A stretch of DNA of 64,000 nt from Bacillus albus (GTDB lineage: Bacteria; Bacillota; Bacilli; Bacillales; Bacillaceae_G). Position numbers and translations under genes: made by a program. Where the stretch lies: NCBI RefSeq assembly GCF_001884185.1, contig NZ_MAOE01000125.1:113970-177969 (forward strand). Direction: 5' to 3'. The notes beneath the pieces are model-generated. The model was not told where the DNA came from, made no database searches, and saw only the letters and a program-made list of their open reading frames with translations. Positions 43,119 through 52,895 of this stretch are shown piece by piece; within the stretch, counting starts at the first letter, position 1; the number at the start of each line of letters is the position of its first letter.

Positions 43119-44273
43119 TCATTTTCTAATTAATAATTCGTTCGCATATTCACGAGCCCAATGATCGGCGTCTAATACTGTTTCCAAATCTGGATTTGCA
43201 ATGCTATGATGAGCTTCAAGAGTAGAATAAATTGTTTTTTCAATATCAAAAAATGAAATTTTATTTTGTAAATATAGCGCATTTGCAATTTCATTTGCTG
43301 CATTCAAGACAGCAGGTGTTGTACCACCAATTTTTCCTGATTCATACGCATAATGTAAGCAAGGGAATTTTTTGAAATTTGGTTTTTCAAAGTGTAGGCT
43401 AGCTATCTCTAGTAGATTTAATTTTTTATAGCTTGATTGTAATCTAGTTGGATAATGAAATGCATACTGAATCGGCATTCTCATGTCAGGGGCACCGAGC
43501 TGTGCCATGATGGATCCGTCTATAAATTCAACTAAGGAATGAATAACACTTTCTTTATGAATTAAAACATCAATTTTCTCATACCGGATATCAAATAACC
43601 AACGTGCTTCCATGACTTCAAAGCCTTTGTTCATTAATGTAGCTGAATCAATGGTTAGTTTTGCTCCCATTAACCAGTTGGGATGCTTTAAGGCATCTTT
43701 AGCTTGTAAGATTTCCATTTCCTCACGCGTTTTATCTCGAAATGCACCGCCTGAAGCAGTAACAATAAGCCTCTCAATTTCTTGAGTATTTTCCCCATTT
43801 AAACATTGAAAAATGGCAGAGTGCTCACTATCTACTGGAATTAAGCGGCAGCCGTTTCGTTTCGCTAAATCTGTCACAATATGCCCTGCTGCAACTAATG
43901 TTTCTTTGTTCGCAATTGCTATATCTTTTTTCGCTTTTAATGCTTCAATTGTTGGAAGGAGACCAGAGACACCGACAACTGCAGATAATACAAGATTAGA
44001 ACCAGGGTAAGTTGCAACTTCAATTAATCCATCTGTTCCATATGTGACTTTTGTGTCCGTAGAAATTTGCTTCCGAAGTGCATCTGCTAAATCTTTTGTG
44101 CTTACGCTTACAATCTGAGGGTAAAATGTATGTATTTGTTGTTCGAGAAGGTCAATATTGTGATTTGCTGTTAAACCAATAATTTTAAAATGTCCTGGAT
44201 GAGAAGTGACTACATCTAATGCAGACGTACCAATTGAGCCAGTTGAACCAAGAATTGAAATATATTTTACCAT
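43119..44273 (-). CDS. dxr: 1-deoxy-D-xylulose 5-phosphate reductoisomerase Dxr
   Basis: 384 aa from the ATG at 44273, which has TTTGGAGG upstream. The NADPH-binding motif [14 protein letters not shown] (7-20), NKETLVAAG, the metal-binding [42 protein letters not shown] and [12 protein letters not shown] are all intact. It makes 2-C-methyl-D-erythritol 4-phosphate in the MEP isoprenoid pathway. The usual dxr neighbours (uppS, cdsA, rseP, proS) are absent, so this is probably the second Dxr of the B. cereus group rather than the housekeeping copy. Confidence 0.9.
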   Translation of the reverse strand: MVKYISILGSTGSIGTSALDVVTSHPGHFKIIGLTANHNIDLLEQQIHTFYPQIVSVSTKDLADALRKQISTDTKVTYGTDGLIEVATYPGSNLVLSAVVGVSGLLPTIEALKAKKDIAIANKETLVAAGHIVTDLAKRNGCRLIPVDSEHSAIFQCLNGENTQEIERLIVTASGGAFRDKTREEMEILQAKDALKHPNWLMGAKLTIDSATLMNKGFEVMEARWLFDIRYEKIDVLIHKESVIHSLVEFIDGSIMAQLGAPDMRMPIQYAFHYPTRLQSSYKKLNLLEIASLHFEKPNFKKFPCLHYAYESGKIGGTTPAVLNAANEIANALYLQNKISFFDIEKTIYSTLEAHHSIANPDLETVLDADHWAREYANELLIRK

Positions 44274-44365
44274 GATAATTCCTCCAAAGTTGTATAATCC
44301 CTCTTTACACACTTATTCTACGATTCTATAGAAAGAATAGTGTATATTTCATTTTAGGTATTATA

Positions 44366-45619
44366 TTATATTGAAATTTTATTCAATCTTTCCTGTAATT
44401 GACTACTAGTTCTAACAAACAGACCGTTATATAGGAAAAATGCCCCTATTATTACAATCATACCAATATAAACAGACATCATCGTAGGAATTAAGAATGC
44501 ACCGACGATAATAGTCATTCTTGCAATTAGGTCCGCCCCAATATCTGATAGGCCCGCAAAGGCTGAATATGATCCTCTCTTGTCAGCCGGAATCATATTA
44601 GCTTGTTCTGCATTTCTGATTGGTGAGTAGACAAGTTCACCAACAGTAGCAATAAAGTTAAAAATAATTAGTACGTACCAAGTGTTTGAAGATGTTACTG
44701 CCACATAGCCTATCCCATAGAGCACAAGACCTAAAAGTAACGCTTTTTTCCCACTTATATGATCTATAAATCTATTTATAATAAATGTTAAACATACTAC
44801 TAAGAGCATATTTTGTATGTTAAGAATACTTAGCATCCTCACTCCTACTATTTCAAAGTTCCCAATGCTTATTGGATTGAATGTTTCTGAAAGTCGTACA
44901 CCAATATAACTGTTTAAAGAAAACTCTGCTGCAAATATGCAGGTAGACCCTATTACAACTCTTAAAAATGCTCTATCTTGAATAGCAATTTTATAATTTT
45001 GAATTAGATCAAGTACTATATTTTCCTGCCTTTTTTCTAAGCATTCTTTAACTTCTGTAACTAGCCAAATTTTATAAGCGATCGGTACTGTAGCAGAAAC
45101 ACAAGTCAGTAGTATAAACAACTCTTGTTGATGATTAATGTATAAAAAACCACCTAATGCTGCACCAATTGCCATAGAAAGATTCATAAGCCAATAGTCA
45201 ATTGTATAGACAGCCTTTCGATTTTCCGGTGTAGTTGAGTCTATGATGATAGCCTGCATGGATGGACGCCCAAGACTGCTAGTTATTATAAAACCTACAT
45301 AAGCGATTGCAAATAACCAAATCATCTTATCTGTCGGATATAAGCTTAAAGTCATGAATAAAAACATCAAAGTACTAGAAAAAGAAGTTAACAATAAGAT
45401 TTTCTTTCGTTGAAATCGATCTGAAATGTAACCTCCAATTAAATTTGAAAAAAAACTTAACATAACTGTTAAGATTAAAAATAAACCAGCCCATACTTTA
45501 TTTATTTCTTGAGCAAAAAATAATGCCATAAACGGCATTACTGCTGATGTAACAGCACGATTAAAAAATGATGTAATTAAGCGTACTTTTATATTTTGTT
45601 CAAATTCTTTCCAATTCAT
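44366..45619 (-). CDS. MFS efflux transporter
   Basis: 417 aa with twelve predicted helices. The loop 2-3 signature of the major facilitator superfamily is GGYISDRFQRKKILL, and a second related motif follows at SSLGRPSMQAIIID. The closest general type is the drug/sugar efflux MdtH/SetA-like group. RBS GGGGAGGAG. It is divergent from an SgrR-like regulator with a ~100-base shared control region, a layout like E. coli sgrR and setA, suggesting export of a metabolite sensed by that regulator. Confidence 0.78.
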   Translation of the reverse strand: MNWKEFEQNIKVRLITSFFNRAVTSAVMPFMALFFAQEINKVWAGLFLILTVMLSFFSNLIGGYISDRFQRKKILLLTSFSSTLMFLFMTLSLYPTDKMIWLFAIAYVGFIITSSLGRPSMQAIIIDSTTPENRKAVYTIDYWLMNLSMAIGAALGGFLYINHQQELFILLTCVSATVPIAYKIWLVTEVKECLEKRQENIVLDLIQNYKIAIQDRAFLRVVIGSTCIFAAEFSLNSYIGVRLSETFNPISIGNFEIVGVRMLSILNIQNMLLVVCLTFIINRFIDHISGKKALLLGLVLYGIGYVAVTSSNTWYVLIIFNFIATVGELVYSPIRNAEQANMIPADKRGSYSAFAGLSDIGADLIARMTIIVGAFLIPTMMSVYIGMIVIIGAFFLYNGLFVRTSSQLQERLNKISI

Positions 45620-45721
45620 CGTATCTCCTCCCCTTGTCTAATGTTATATTAAACTAGACTTATCAAATTAAAAATGGACACCTTCAGAAAAACATGTCCA
45701 CTTATAAAAGGAGATAGGAAA

Positions 45722-47368
45722 ATGGATAAAACTTTACTGAATCTATGGCAATCATTTTCTTCTGGAAATATAAAAATACAAAACCTAGCAGATTTTTTAA
45801 ATTTAAGTACAAAGCAAACCGTACGTTACTTACATAAATGGGTGGATGAAGGTTGGCTAACTTTCATTCCTGGAAAAGGTAGAGGAAACCCCTCCTCTCT
45901 CCAATGGTTGAAAAATGTAGAACAAATCTATGAGTCACAAGTAATGGAAATTATGGACCAACAGCCTGTTGAAAAAAGTAGTAAATATTTACTATATAAT
46001 TGGTCTCCAAACAGTAAACTACGCTTAATGACTAAGTTTCATTCAAAATTTGGCTATATACATAATTCAGATGACAAATTAATTATTCCTAGAAGGAAGC
46101 CCCTTTTAACAACACATCCGCTCAAGGCTGCCGATGTACATAGTGCACATATTGTTGCGAATGTTTTTAATCGACTTGTTTATATGGATGAAAAGGGGAA
46201 CATATTCCCTGAAATAGCTCACAGTTGGGATTTAACTCCATCTACGCTTAGACTATATTTAAAAAAGTCTATAAAATTTCATGATGGCTCCATCTTAACA
46301 GCGTCTGATGTGAAATTATGTCTCTCAAAATTACGCAGTCATACATACTATAAAGACTTATGGGCACCCATAGAAAAAATAGAAGTTGTATCACCACTAA
46401 TTATTGATATACATTACCCAAAGGGGTGTAGTTATTGTTTACAAATGTTATGTATGATAAATACAAGTATTTATAAAGAAAATAACGGTCAAATCATAGG
46501 AAGCGGTGGTTTTTATATAGGAGAGAATAGCCTGGAGAAAACATCATTGACAGCATTTCATGATTATTTTCAAGAAAGACCTTTGCTAGATACAGTAGAA
46601 TTCATTCAAGTCCCTCTGGAATTTGATACTATTTATCAATCTTCCAAACACCATAAATGTAATTCTACTTTTCAAGTAGAAAGGAATTCCGGTTTTGGCG
46701 TTATAATTATGAATGCTTGGCGCGATTCTTCCATTCAGCACATAGATGTTCGTAATTACTTACATTCTATTATCGCTAACAATATAAATCATATTCATGA
46801 ATATGATTCTCAAAAAATCCCAAATATTAAAAGCTGTTTAAAAGACATAGATCATCAAATCAATATCCCAAAAAGGAAACGTCCTGAATTTAAAGAACCA
46901 CTTATTATAAAAGCTACTCAGTATACAGAAGCAACCACAAAATGGTTAATGAATATCTTAGAAAAAGAAAATATACCTTTTCAAGTTAAATGGGTTCCAT
47001 TTGAAAACTATCTTAGGGATGAAAAACTTAATGAACAAGTAGACCTTTTTATTCATGGTGAAGTATTCGAGATGAATCAAGAAATATCATTTTATTATTT
47101 TTTAACAGCTAGATATTCACCATTGGCTAAAGTTTTAAAAACAAATAAATCACTAAGAAACCAACTATCTAAATACAAACATACACATTTTGAAGAGTGG
47201 CCTTTATTAAATAAAAATCTTGAAAAAGAACTGATAGAATCCTCTATTATGATTCCCTTATACTATGATACACGTCAAATTCCTTTTTCATCAGATTTAA
47301 CGAATATTAAGATGAAATATTTTGGGTATGTGGATTTTTCTCAACTTTGGATAAGACCTTTAATTTAA
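45722..47368 (+). CDS. SgrR-family regulator (HTH plus solute-binding domain)
   Basis: 548 aa from the ATG at 45722 (AAAAGGAGATAGG upstream); an earlier in-frame ATG has no site. Residues ~1-100 form the SgrR N-terminal winged helix (LWQSFSSGNIKIQNLADFLN, TVRYLHKWVDEGWLTFIPGKG). The rest is a family 5 periplasmic-binding-protein domain without signal peptide (AHSWDLTPSTLRLYLKKSIK, FHDGSILTASDVKLCLSKLR), so a cytoplasmic ligand is sensed. In E. coli SgrR responds to sugar-phosphate stress. Divergent from the MFS gene, which it probably controls. Confidence 0.85.
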   Translation: MDKTLLNLWQSFSSGNIKIQNLADFLNLSTKQTVRYLHKWVDEGWLTFIPGKGRGNPSSLQWLKNVEQIYESQVMEIMDQQPVEKSSKYLLYNWSPNSKLRLMTKFHSKFGYIHNSDDKLIIPRRKPLLTTHPLKAADVHSAHIVANVFNRLVYMDEKGNIFPEIAHSWDLTPSTLRLYLKKSIKFHDGSILTASDVKLCLSKLRSHTYYKDLWAPIEKIEVVSPLIIDIHYPKGCSYCLQMLCMINTSIYKENNGQIIGSGGFYIGENSLEKTSLTAFHDYFQERPLLDTVEFIQVPLEFDTIYQSSKHHKCNSTFQVERNSGFGVIIMNAWRDSSIQHIDVRNYLHSIIANNINHIHEYDSQKIPNIKSCLKDIDHQINIPKRKRPEFKEPLIIKATQYTEATTKWLMNILEKENIPFQVKWVPFENYLRDEKLNEQVDLFIHGEVFEMNQEISFYYFLTARYSPLAKVLKTNKSLRNQLSKYKHTHFEEWPLLNKNLEKELIESSIMIPLYYDTRQIPFSSDLTNIKMKYFGYVDFSQLWIRPLI

Positions 47369-47371
47369 AAT

Positions 47372-47545
47372 TCACAAGAAACCTAATCCAATAGAAGCAG
47401 GCGATTTTTGTTTACGTGATCTTGGTTACTTCAATTTAGGGGACTTACAAACTATTCATGATAACAGGTCTACTACATCTCGCGGTTGAAGCTACATACA
47501 CAGATTTATATCAAGAACCCTGAGCCAGTTTTGAGCATTAGGCTT
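47372..47545 (+). mobile_element. IS231/IS4-family transposase fragment (internal)
   Basis: The plus strand reads KPNPIEAGDFCLRDLGYFNL and then, after a frameshift, VYYISRLKLHTQIYIKNPEP, which are consecutive blocks of IS231-type transposases (AGDxxxRDLGYF, AYYISRLKLNTxIYIKNP). No start and no inverted repeats were seen. It begins four bases after the SgrR stop. Confidence 0.8.
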
Positions 47546-47639
47546 ACTTTTCCTCAAAAACTTTTTGGCCTTATAGCTAGCTTTAATATTTCTATTTACA
47601 AGGAACTGATTATGACAACTACATTCAATTTTCCAAAAG

Positions 47640-47672
47640 AAAATCCGTTGCTCAAATGTGAACAACGGACCT
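47640..47672 (-). terminator. Terminator after the alpha/beta hydrolase gene
   Basis: TCCGTTG and CAACGGA form a stem that on the minus strand is followed by TTTTCTTTT. It directly follows the stop of the gene ending at 47676. Confidence 0.7.
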
Positions 47673-47675
47673 TCT

Positions 47676-48560
47676 TTATTTGAACCAATGTAAAACATCC
47701 TCGGCAATCTCTTCTGGTCTATCCCAATGCATTAGGTGCCCTGTATCTGTATACAGCTTCGTCGTAATATCAATATGCTTCCTAAATTCCGCAATCTGTA
47801 ATTCTCTTATTTCTAAATAATTATGTGGAAGATCGCAATACAACAATAAAATATCGTTTTTAATTTTATGCGATTTCAACGTTCTATACACCGTATATTG
47901 AAACTTAATTACACTTCTAGCGGTATCGCCAGTAGCATGCCATTTCACTTTATTATCTTCTTCTCTCATTAAATCATAAACTGCACGCTCTATTAATGGC
48001 GACCATCTAGTGTAAACCATTTTTTCTGATTGAATGAATGCTTCTTTACTGCCAAAAATATATTCATCAAAATCTTTCTCGTAATGGGTGATTTCTTCTT
48101 CTAATGACCGAGGTGGGCACTCTCCTTCTTCCGCACCTTTATATAGTTCCGCAAAATAATTTGCATTCATTTTACCATGATGATAACCACCATCTAACAA
48201 AACCATCTTGTTCACTTTTTCTGTACATTCTGCTGCATAGTGAAGCGCAACGCTTGCTCCCCATGAATGCGCTACTATATGAAATGTTTCTTTTCCTATC
48301 CCCTCAAGTAATGCTACTACCCATTTTGTTAAATGAGATGCACCGTAATCTTCATCCTTCCCAAAACTTGGTGTTTTCCCATGTCCAGGTAGATCAAACG
48401 ATACAATATGATATTTATCCTGTAAAAGTTTCGCAATTTCTATAAAACTTAATTTTGTACTTCCTAAACCATGAAAACAAATGATTTGAGGATTACTTTT
48501 ATCCCCCCATTCACAAACACTTGCTTCATATTCGCCAAATTCTACAAAAAAGTGATTCAT
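47676..48560 (-). CDS. Alpha/beta hydrolase
   Basis: 294 aa cytoplasmic hydrolase without signal peptide. The nucleophile elbow is AHSWGAS (near residue 99), the oxyanion segment CFHGLGSTKLSF follows strand 3, and the final histidine is in DTGHLMHWDRPEE. DLPGHGKTPSF is also typical. It belongs to the broad esterase/hydrolase group and the substrate cannot be predicted. RBS AGAGGAG. Transcribed alone. Confidence 0.78.
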   Translation of the reverse strand: MNHFFVEFGEYEASVCEWGDKSNPQIICFHGLGSTKLSFIEIAKLLQDKYHIVSFDLPGHGKTPSFGKDEDYGASHLTKWVVALLEGIGKETFHIVAHSWGASVALHYAAECTEKVNKMVLLDGGYHHGKMNANYFAELYKGAEEGECPPRSLEEEITHYEKDFDEYIFGSKEAFIQSEKMVYTRWSPLIERAVYDLMREEDNKVKWHATGDTARSVIKFQYTVYRTLKSHKIKNDILLLYCDLPHNYLEIRELQIAEFRKHIDITTKLYTDTGHLMHWDRPEEIAEDVLHWFK

Positions 48561-48727
48561 TTTTAATCTCCTCTAATTATTAGATATAAATTAGTTTGAA
48601 TGTAAAATTGTTTTTTTAGAATAAATAAATTCAACAAAATTATCCAAATTCCTTTTTCACAAATGATTTTTATAGAATACGAGATTTAGAAAGCACCAAC
48701 CACCTATCATTTAAGTTAATGGTTAGA

Positions 48728-49723
48728 CTACATCTTCACGTCTATGAAATTAATATAGTTTAATAGTTGTACTATACGTTTATCATATGTGTGATTTTTC
48801 AAAGTTCTATTCAGCCCATTTTTTGCTATTCTTTTTCTTTCTTGTACATGTTCCAAATAATACTCCGCTTTTTGTATAAACTCCCGTGCACTATTAAAAG
48901 TTTCTATTTCAACACCTAGTATGTAATGCTTTGCTACATCTGGTCGTATATCAGTTAATTGAAAAGAACCTACGGCATTAATTTCAAACGTCCTATTATT
49001 TACTGAATAGGCTTGGATATTTGCAGCATTACAATTCAATTCTTTATCATTTGGTGAACGGTGTAAATTTATATTAATTTTAGTAGCTACGTAATATTGC
49101 AATGCATCCTCATACTTCGCAAGTGGCAAGACATGTATTTTATCCTTTAATCTTTCATAATTCTTTAACCTCTCCCAACCGAACCCCACAATTTTTATAT
49201 TTTTTCCTGCTAAATACTCTGAAATAGAATCAACAAAGGTAAGTCTATTTTCAAATGCTGTGCCTATAAAACTAAGATCATACTTATATGTATCTTCTTT
49301 CTGAGAAGGTTTAAACACATCTTGATTTGCTGCTAACGGCAGATGAAATACATTGTTACATCCCAACCCTCTATAAAATTTGATACAATTTAAATCTTGC
49401 GTAAATATGTAATCATAGTACGGCACAAGATGTTGTGTTACATCCGTATAATACGGATCATCTGTCAGCCAAAGTCCAGTAGTAAAACCTGCATTCTTTA
49501 TTACTGGCATGACACTAATAATTCCCTCGTTTAAACCACCGAGTACCAAAATAAAATCCGGTTTCATTTTTAATGCGGTTTCTATCGCTCGTTCTGGGTT
49601 TACCATAATTGTATTACTGTTTACCTTCTGTAAACTATTCAAAATTGCTTCTTCGATCATTGGATAATAAAAAGGAATGCCTGATTGAATAAATAAAATT
49701 TTCTTAGGCGTATTATCTTTCAT
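48728..49723 (-). CDS. CgeB-like glycosyltransferase (spore maturation type)
   Basis: 331 aa. A GT-B style protein similar to CgeB/YkvP: the N-terminal half includes KMKPDFILVLGGLNEG and GLWLTDDPYY, the middle YDYIFTQDLNCIKFYRGLGC then VFHLPLAANQDVF, and the C-terminal domain INLHRSPND with NNRTFEINAVGSFQLTD, where sugar nucleotide binds, followed by the helical RKRIAKNGLNRTLKNHTYDKR. CgeB is linked to the outermost spore layer in B. subtilis. It stands alone. RBS GGGGAG. The acceptor is unknown. Confidence 0.78.
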   Translation of the reverse strand: MKDNTPKKILFIQSGIPFYYPMIEEAILNSLQKVNSNTIMVNPERAIETALKMKPDFILVLGGLNEGIISVMPVIKNAGFTTGLWLTDDPYYTDVTQHLVPYYDYIFTQDLNCIKFYRGLGCNNVFHLPLAANQDVFKPSQKEDTYKYDLSFIGTAFENRLTFVDSISEYLAGKNIKIVGFGWERLKNYERLKDKIHVLPLAKYEDALQYYVATKININLHRSPNDKELNCNAANIQAYSVNNRTFEINAVGSFQLTDIRPDVAKHYILGVEIETFNSAREFIQKAEYYLEHVQERKRIAKNGLNRTLKNHTYDKRIVQLLNYINFIDVKM

Positions 49724-50069
49724 GTCATCTCCCCTATTTCTACATAATCAAAGTGCACAAAAATTAGCAGTCTTTATTCATTTTTATGACATCTTATTTT
49801 ACATGTATAAGCAACGTTTATGTCCATTATGTTGAACTTCCCTCATTTCACAGGCTAACGATCATACTTTCTTTATTCATATCCCTATCATGATATATCT
49901 ATAATTTTTTATTACTTATACAACTTCATACAAGAAAAAACAAAGTTATTTTTCTCCTTTTATTATCAGTTACACCATTTCGTAATACAAAGTTGCGCTT
50001 TTTACTCATGCTTCTATATATATCAAAAGATACACTTTATATATAAATAGACGAAAAGGAGTAAATCAA

Positions 50070-50825
50070 ATGAATGCATTAGTATCTGCAAGGAATGTAA
50101 CAAAGATTTATAACAAAAACCAATTACCTGGACTTAATAAAGTTTCATTTGATATTAAAGCGGGCGAATTTGTAGGTATCATGGGGGCCTCTGGATCTGG
50201 AAAAACGACTTTATTAAATATTTTATCCACTATCGATACACCTACAGATGGCGATGTTTTTATAAACGGGGTCAATATCCAAACGCTTAACAATAATAAA
50301 TCTGCTGATTTTAGGAAGGATTATTTAGGTTTTATTTTTCAAGAGTATTTTTTACTTAATAGTTTAACAGTAAAAGAAAATATTGCTGTTCCACTTACGC
50401 TATTAAAAAAATCTCCAAAGGAAATTGAATCCACAATAGAAAATTTAGCAAAGCGTTTTGGTATATTTGAGCAATTAAGTAAGTATCCTAGTCAATTGTC
50501 GGGTGGACAAAAACAAAGGGTTGCAGCTGCAAGAGCCCTTGCGAAGCAGCCCAGTATTTTATTTGCAGATGAGCCAACAGGCGCATTAGATTCAAATTCT
50601 GCAACAGAACTACTTCAAAAATTAAAAGAGGTAAATGAGGAACTTCGAACTACAATTTTAATGGTAACTCATGATGCCTATGCAGCTAGTTTTTCTAGTA
50701 GGATTTTAATATTCAAAGACGGAAACATTGTAAAAGAATTAAAGAAAAACAAACAAAATAGAAAAGAATTTTTCGAAGAAATATTAAAAGAAATCTCTAA
50801 AATTGATAAAAATCGATATAACTAG
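50070..50825 (+). CDS. ABC transporter ATP-binding protein (BceA/MacB type)
   Basis: 251 aa. Walker A GASGSGKTTLL (~39-49), Q-loop FIFQEYFLL, signature LSGGQKQRVAAARAL, Walker B ILFADEPTGALD and the H-loop THD are all present. RBS AAAAGGAG. It pairs with the large FtsX-type permease that follows by 23 bases. Such pairs (BceAB, YtsCD, YxdLM) remove or sense cell-wall-active peptides such as bacitracin. Here the next two genes encode a different type of two-component system. Confidence 0.92.
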   Translation: MNALVSARNVTKIYNKNQLPGLNKVSFDIKAGEFVGIMGASGSGKTTLLNILSTIDTPTDGDVFINGVNIQTLNNNKSADFRKDYLGFIFQEYFLLNSLTVKENIAVPLTLLKKSPKEIESTIENLAKRFGIFEQLSKYPSQLSGGQKQRVAAARALAKQPSILFADEPTGALDSNSATELLQKLKEVNEELRTTILMVTHDAYAASFSSRILIFKDGNIVKELKKNKQNRKEFFEEILKEISKIDKNRYN

Positions 50826-50848
50826 AAATATGAAAGGAAGTTTGAACT

Positions 50849-52819
50849 GTGGGATTATTTACAATCGCAAAAAAGAATTTTAAAAATAACTTCTCCTTCT
50901 ATTCATTCTATTTTATTTCAGTAGCTTTTGTACTGATGGTATTTTTCTCCTTTATCTCTTTTTCCATGAACGACATTGTTATGGAAAAAATTTCGTCTGA
51001 TGGTAGAGTAGAAACAATGTCCAAAACAGTGGCCATCTTTGTTATGGCATTTGTACTATTCTATATGTCATACTCTAATACATTTTTTATGAAAAAAAGA
51101 ATGAACGAGCTCGGCATTTATTCTCTTTTAGGATACAGAAAATCAACAATGCTAAAACTGTTAACTTTTGAAAATATTATCATTTGCTTTGCTGCCCTAC
51201 TTGTAGGAGTTATTTTTGGTGCTATTGCTCATAAAGGAATTGTAGGAGTAATAATTAAACTACTAAAATTACAAATAGATACTTCTAAAGTACCATTCAT
51301 TAACCTTGATGCAGTACTATTCACTTTTATTTTTATCTTTGCTGTTCTTTTTGTTTTATCTTTATCAAATTGGATTATTCTTCGAAAAAGTTCCTTACTA
51401 ACTTTAGTACGTATGGAACAAAAGGAAGAAAAAAAGATAAAAATCAATACAGTTTTTTCACTACTAGGATTATTTTTCATTTTAATTGGCTATTTCTTAG
51501 CAATCGATATTACAAGGGGCACGAAATCTTTGTGGAAAACAATTGGCTTTTCTCCAATCGCTCTCTTAACAATGTTCAGTGTAATATTAGGGACGATCTT
51601 CTTTATTCATTCATTTTTACCATATGCGATTCAAAAGCTAAAGAAAAATAAAATATGGTTTTATAAAGAATCCAATATTATCGTCATCCCAAACTTTATA
51701 TTTAAAATTCGTTCAAAAGCAAAAACATTAATTTTGTTAACCTTATTAACCGCTGGAACTTTAGCTATTTTCAGTTCTACTTTACTGACACTTTACTATC
51801 CTGTTGCTGCTACAGAACGGATCGTACCTTCAGCTATTGAGTTCCCTTTAGACGATAAGGACGTAGCGAATAAAGCACTACAAACTGTACAAAACACTGT
51901 CGATAAAAAAAGTATAAACTACACAGAAATAACCATTATTAACGTGACATCTAATTCGGAGAGTTTACCGAAAGAATATAGTATAAAAAAAGAACACGGA
52001 TTTGATCTCATCTCTGAGTCCGATTACAAAGAGTTAATCCATATTCAGAATAAAAATGTAGAATTTAATCATTTGGCTAAAAATGAAAGCATTCTAGTAA
52101 AATATCGCCCTGAAAAAGAAAATCTAGATAAAGGGAAAATATATAATTTAAATTTAACCCCTACAACTAATATAGACGTTAAAGTAAAAGATACTACATT
52201 ACTTAATCCCATTGGATTTGCAAATAGTGTAGGAACACTTATTATCTCGGATCAACTTTATAAAGAAATAAAAGCTTTAGAATTACCCCAAAAAACGATA
52301 GTGAGTTTTAATGGATTAGATATGAGGAGTAATAAAGCAGTTTATGAAAGCTTAGCTCCACTATTTAAAAATAATAGTTATTTTACAAGCAGTTACCAGA
52401 AAAATGATTATATTATTCAGCAAAATAGCTCAACATTTTTGCTCATTAGTTTTATTACTATCATCTTCTTTATTGCAACAGGCAGTATTCTCTATTTCCA
52501 TAACCTTTCAAGTGTAATGGCAAATAAAAACGAATTTATTATTTTAAATAGAATGGGCTATAATAAAAAGAAGATAAAAAGAATAATAAGTAAAGAAATT
52601 TTCACCTTGTTTAGCATTCCTTACATAATAGGATTAGCACATAGCATTTTTGCATTAATAGCTTATAAAACAGCTTTAATGGATGACCTATTAGGAGAAA
52701 GTAGTGCTTTTATATTACCGATTCTTTTTGCAGTATTTATTTTTACTGTTGTATATATCGTTTATTATTTGTTAACAAAAAGAGCATGTTATAAAATTAT
52801 ATTTAACAATAAAAAATAA
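50849..52819 (+). CDS. BceB-type ABC permease with large extracellular domain
   Basis: 656 aa starting at GTG after AAGGAAG. Ten predicted helices in the BceB pattern: an N-terminal group of four (residues ~15-195), two near 200-250, one near 290-310, a large outside domain (~311-535), and three at the C terminus. FtsX/MacB-like blocks such as RMNELGIYSLLGYRKSTM and LNRMGYNKKKIKRIISKE are typical. The outer domain probably binds the peptide or its lipid-linked target. Co-transcribed with the ATPase. Confidence 0.85.
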   Translation: MGLFTIAKKNFKNNFSFYSFYFISVAFVLMVFFSFISFSMNDIVMEKISSDGRVETMSKTVAIFVMAFVLFYMSYSNTFFMKKRMNELGIYSLLGYRKSTMLKLLTFENIIICFAALLVGVIFGAIAHKGIVGVIIKLLKLQIDTSKVPFINLDAVLFTFIFIFAVLFVLSLSNWIILRKSSLLTLVRMEQKEEKKIKINTVFSLLGLFFILIGYFLAIDITRGTKSLWKTIGFSPIALLTMFSVILGTIFFIHSFLPYAIQKLKKNKIWFYKESNIIVIPNFIFKIRSKAKTLILLTLLTAGTLAIFSSTLLTLYYPVAATERIVPSAIEFPLDDKDVANKALQTVQNTVDKKSINYTEITIINVTSNSESLPKEYSIKKEHGFDLISESDYKELIHIQNKNVEFNHLAKNESILVKYRPEKENLDKGKIYNLNLTPTTNIDVKVKDTTLLNPIGFANSVGTLIISDQLYKEIKALELPQKTIVSFNGLDMRSNKAVYESLAPLFKNNSYFTSSYQKNDYIIQQNSSTFLLISFITIIFFIATGSILYFHNLSSVMANKNEFIILNRMGYNKKKIKRIISKEIFTLFSIPYIIGLAHSIFALIAYKTALMDDLLGESSAFILPILFAVFIFTVVYIVYYLLTKRACYKIIFNNKK

Positions 52820-52830
52820 ACACTTAAAAA

Positions 52831-52862
52831 TAAAGCTGATGATATATAAAACATCAGCTTTA
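52831..52862 (+). terminator. Hairpin between the ABC genes and the kinase gene
   Basis: TAAAGCTGATG pairs perfectly with CATCAGCTTTA. The T run is weak, so it may reduce rather than stop transcription into the two-component genes. It covers in-frame codons upstream of 52896, which supports the later kinase start. Confidence 0.65.
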
Positions 52863-52895
52863 TCTGTATGTAATCTAGCAAAGGTAAGTGATTTT

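Noticed and set aside
47492-47707. 71-codon minus-strand frame
   Set aside because: Antisense over the IS231 fragment and the hydrolase terminator; no start signal.
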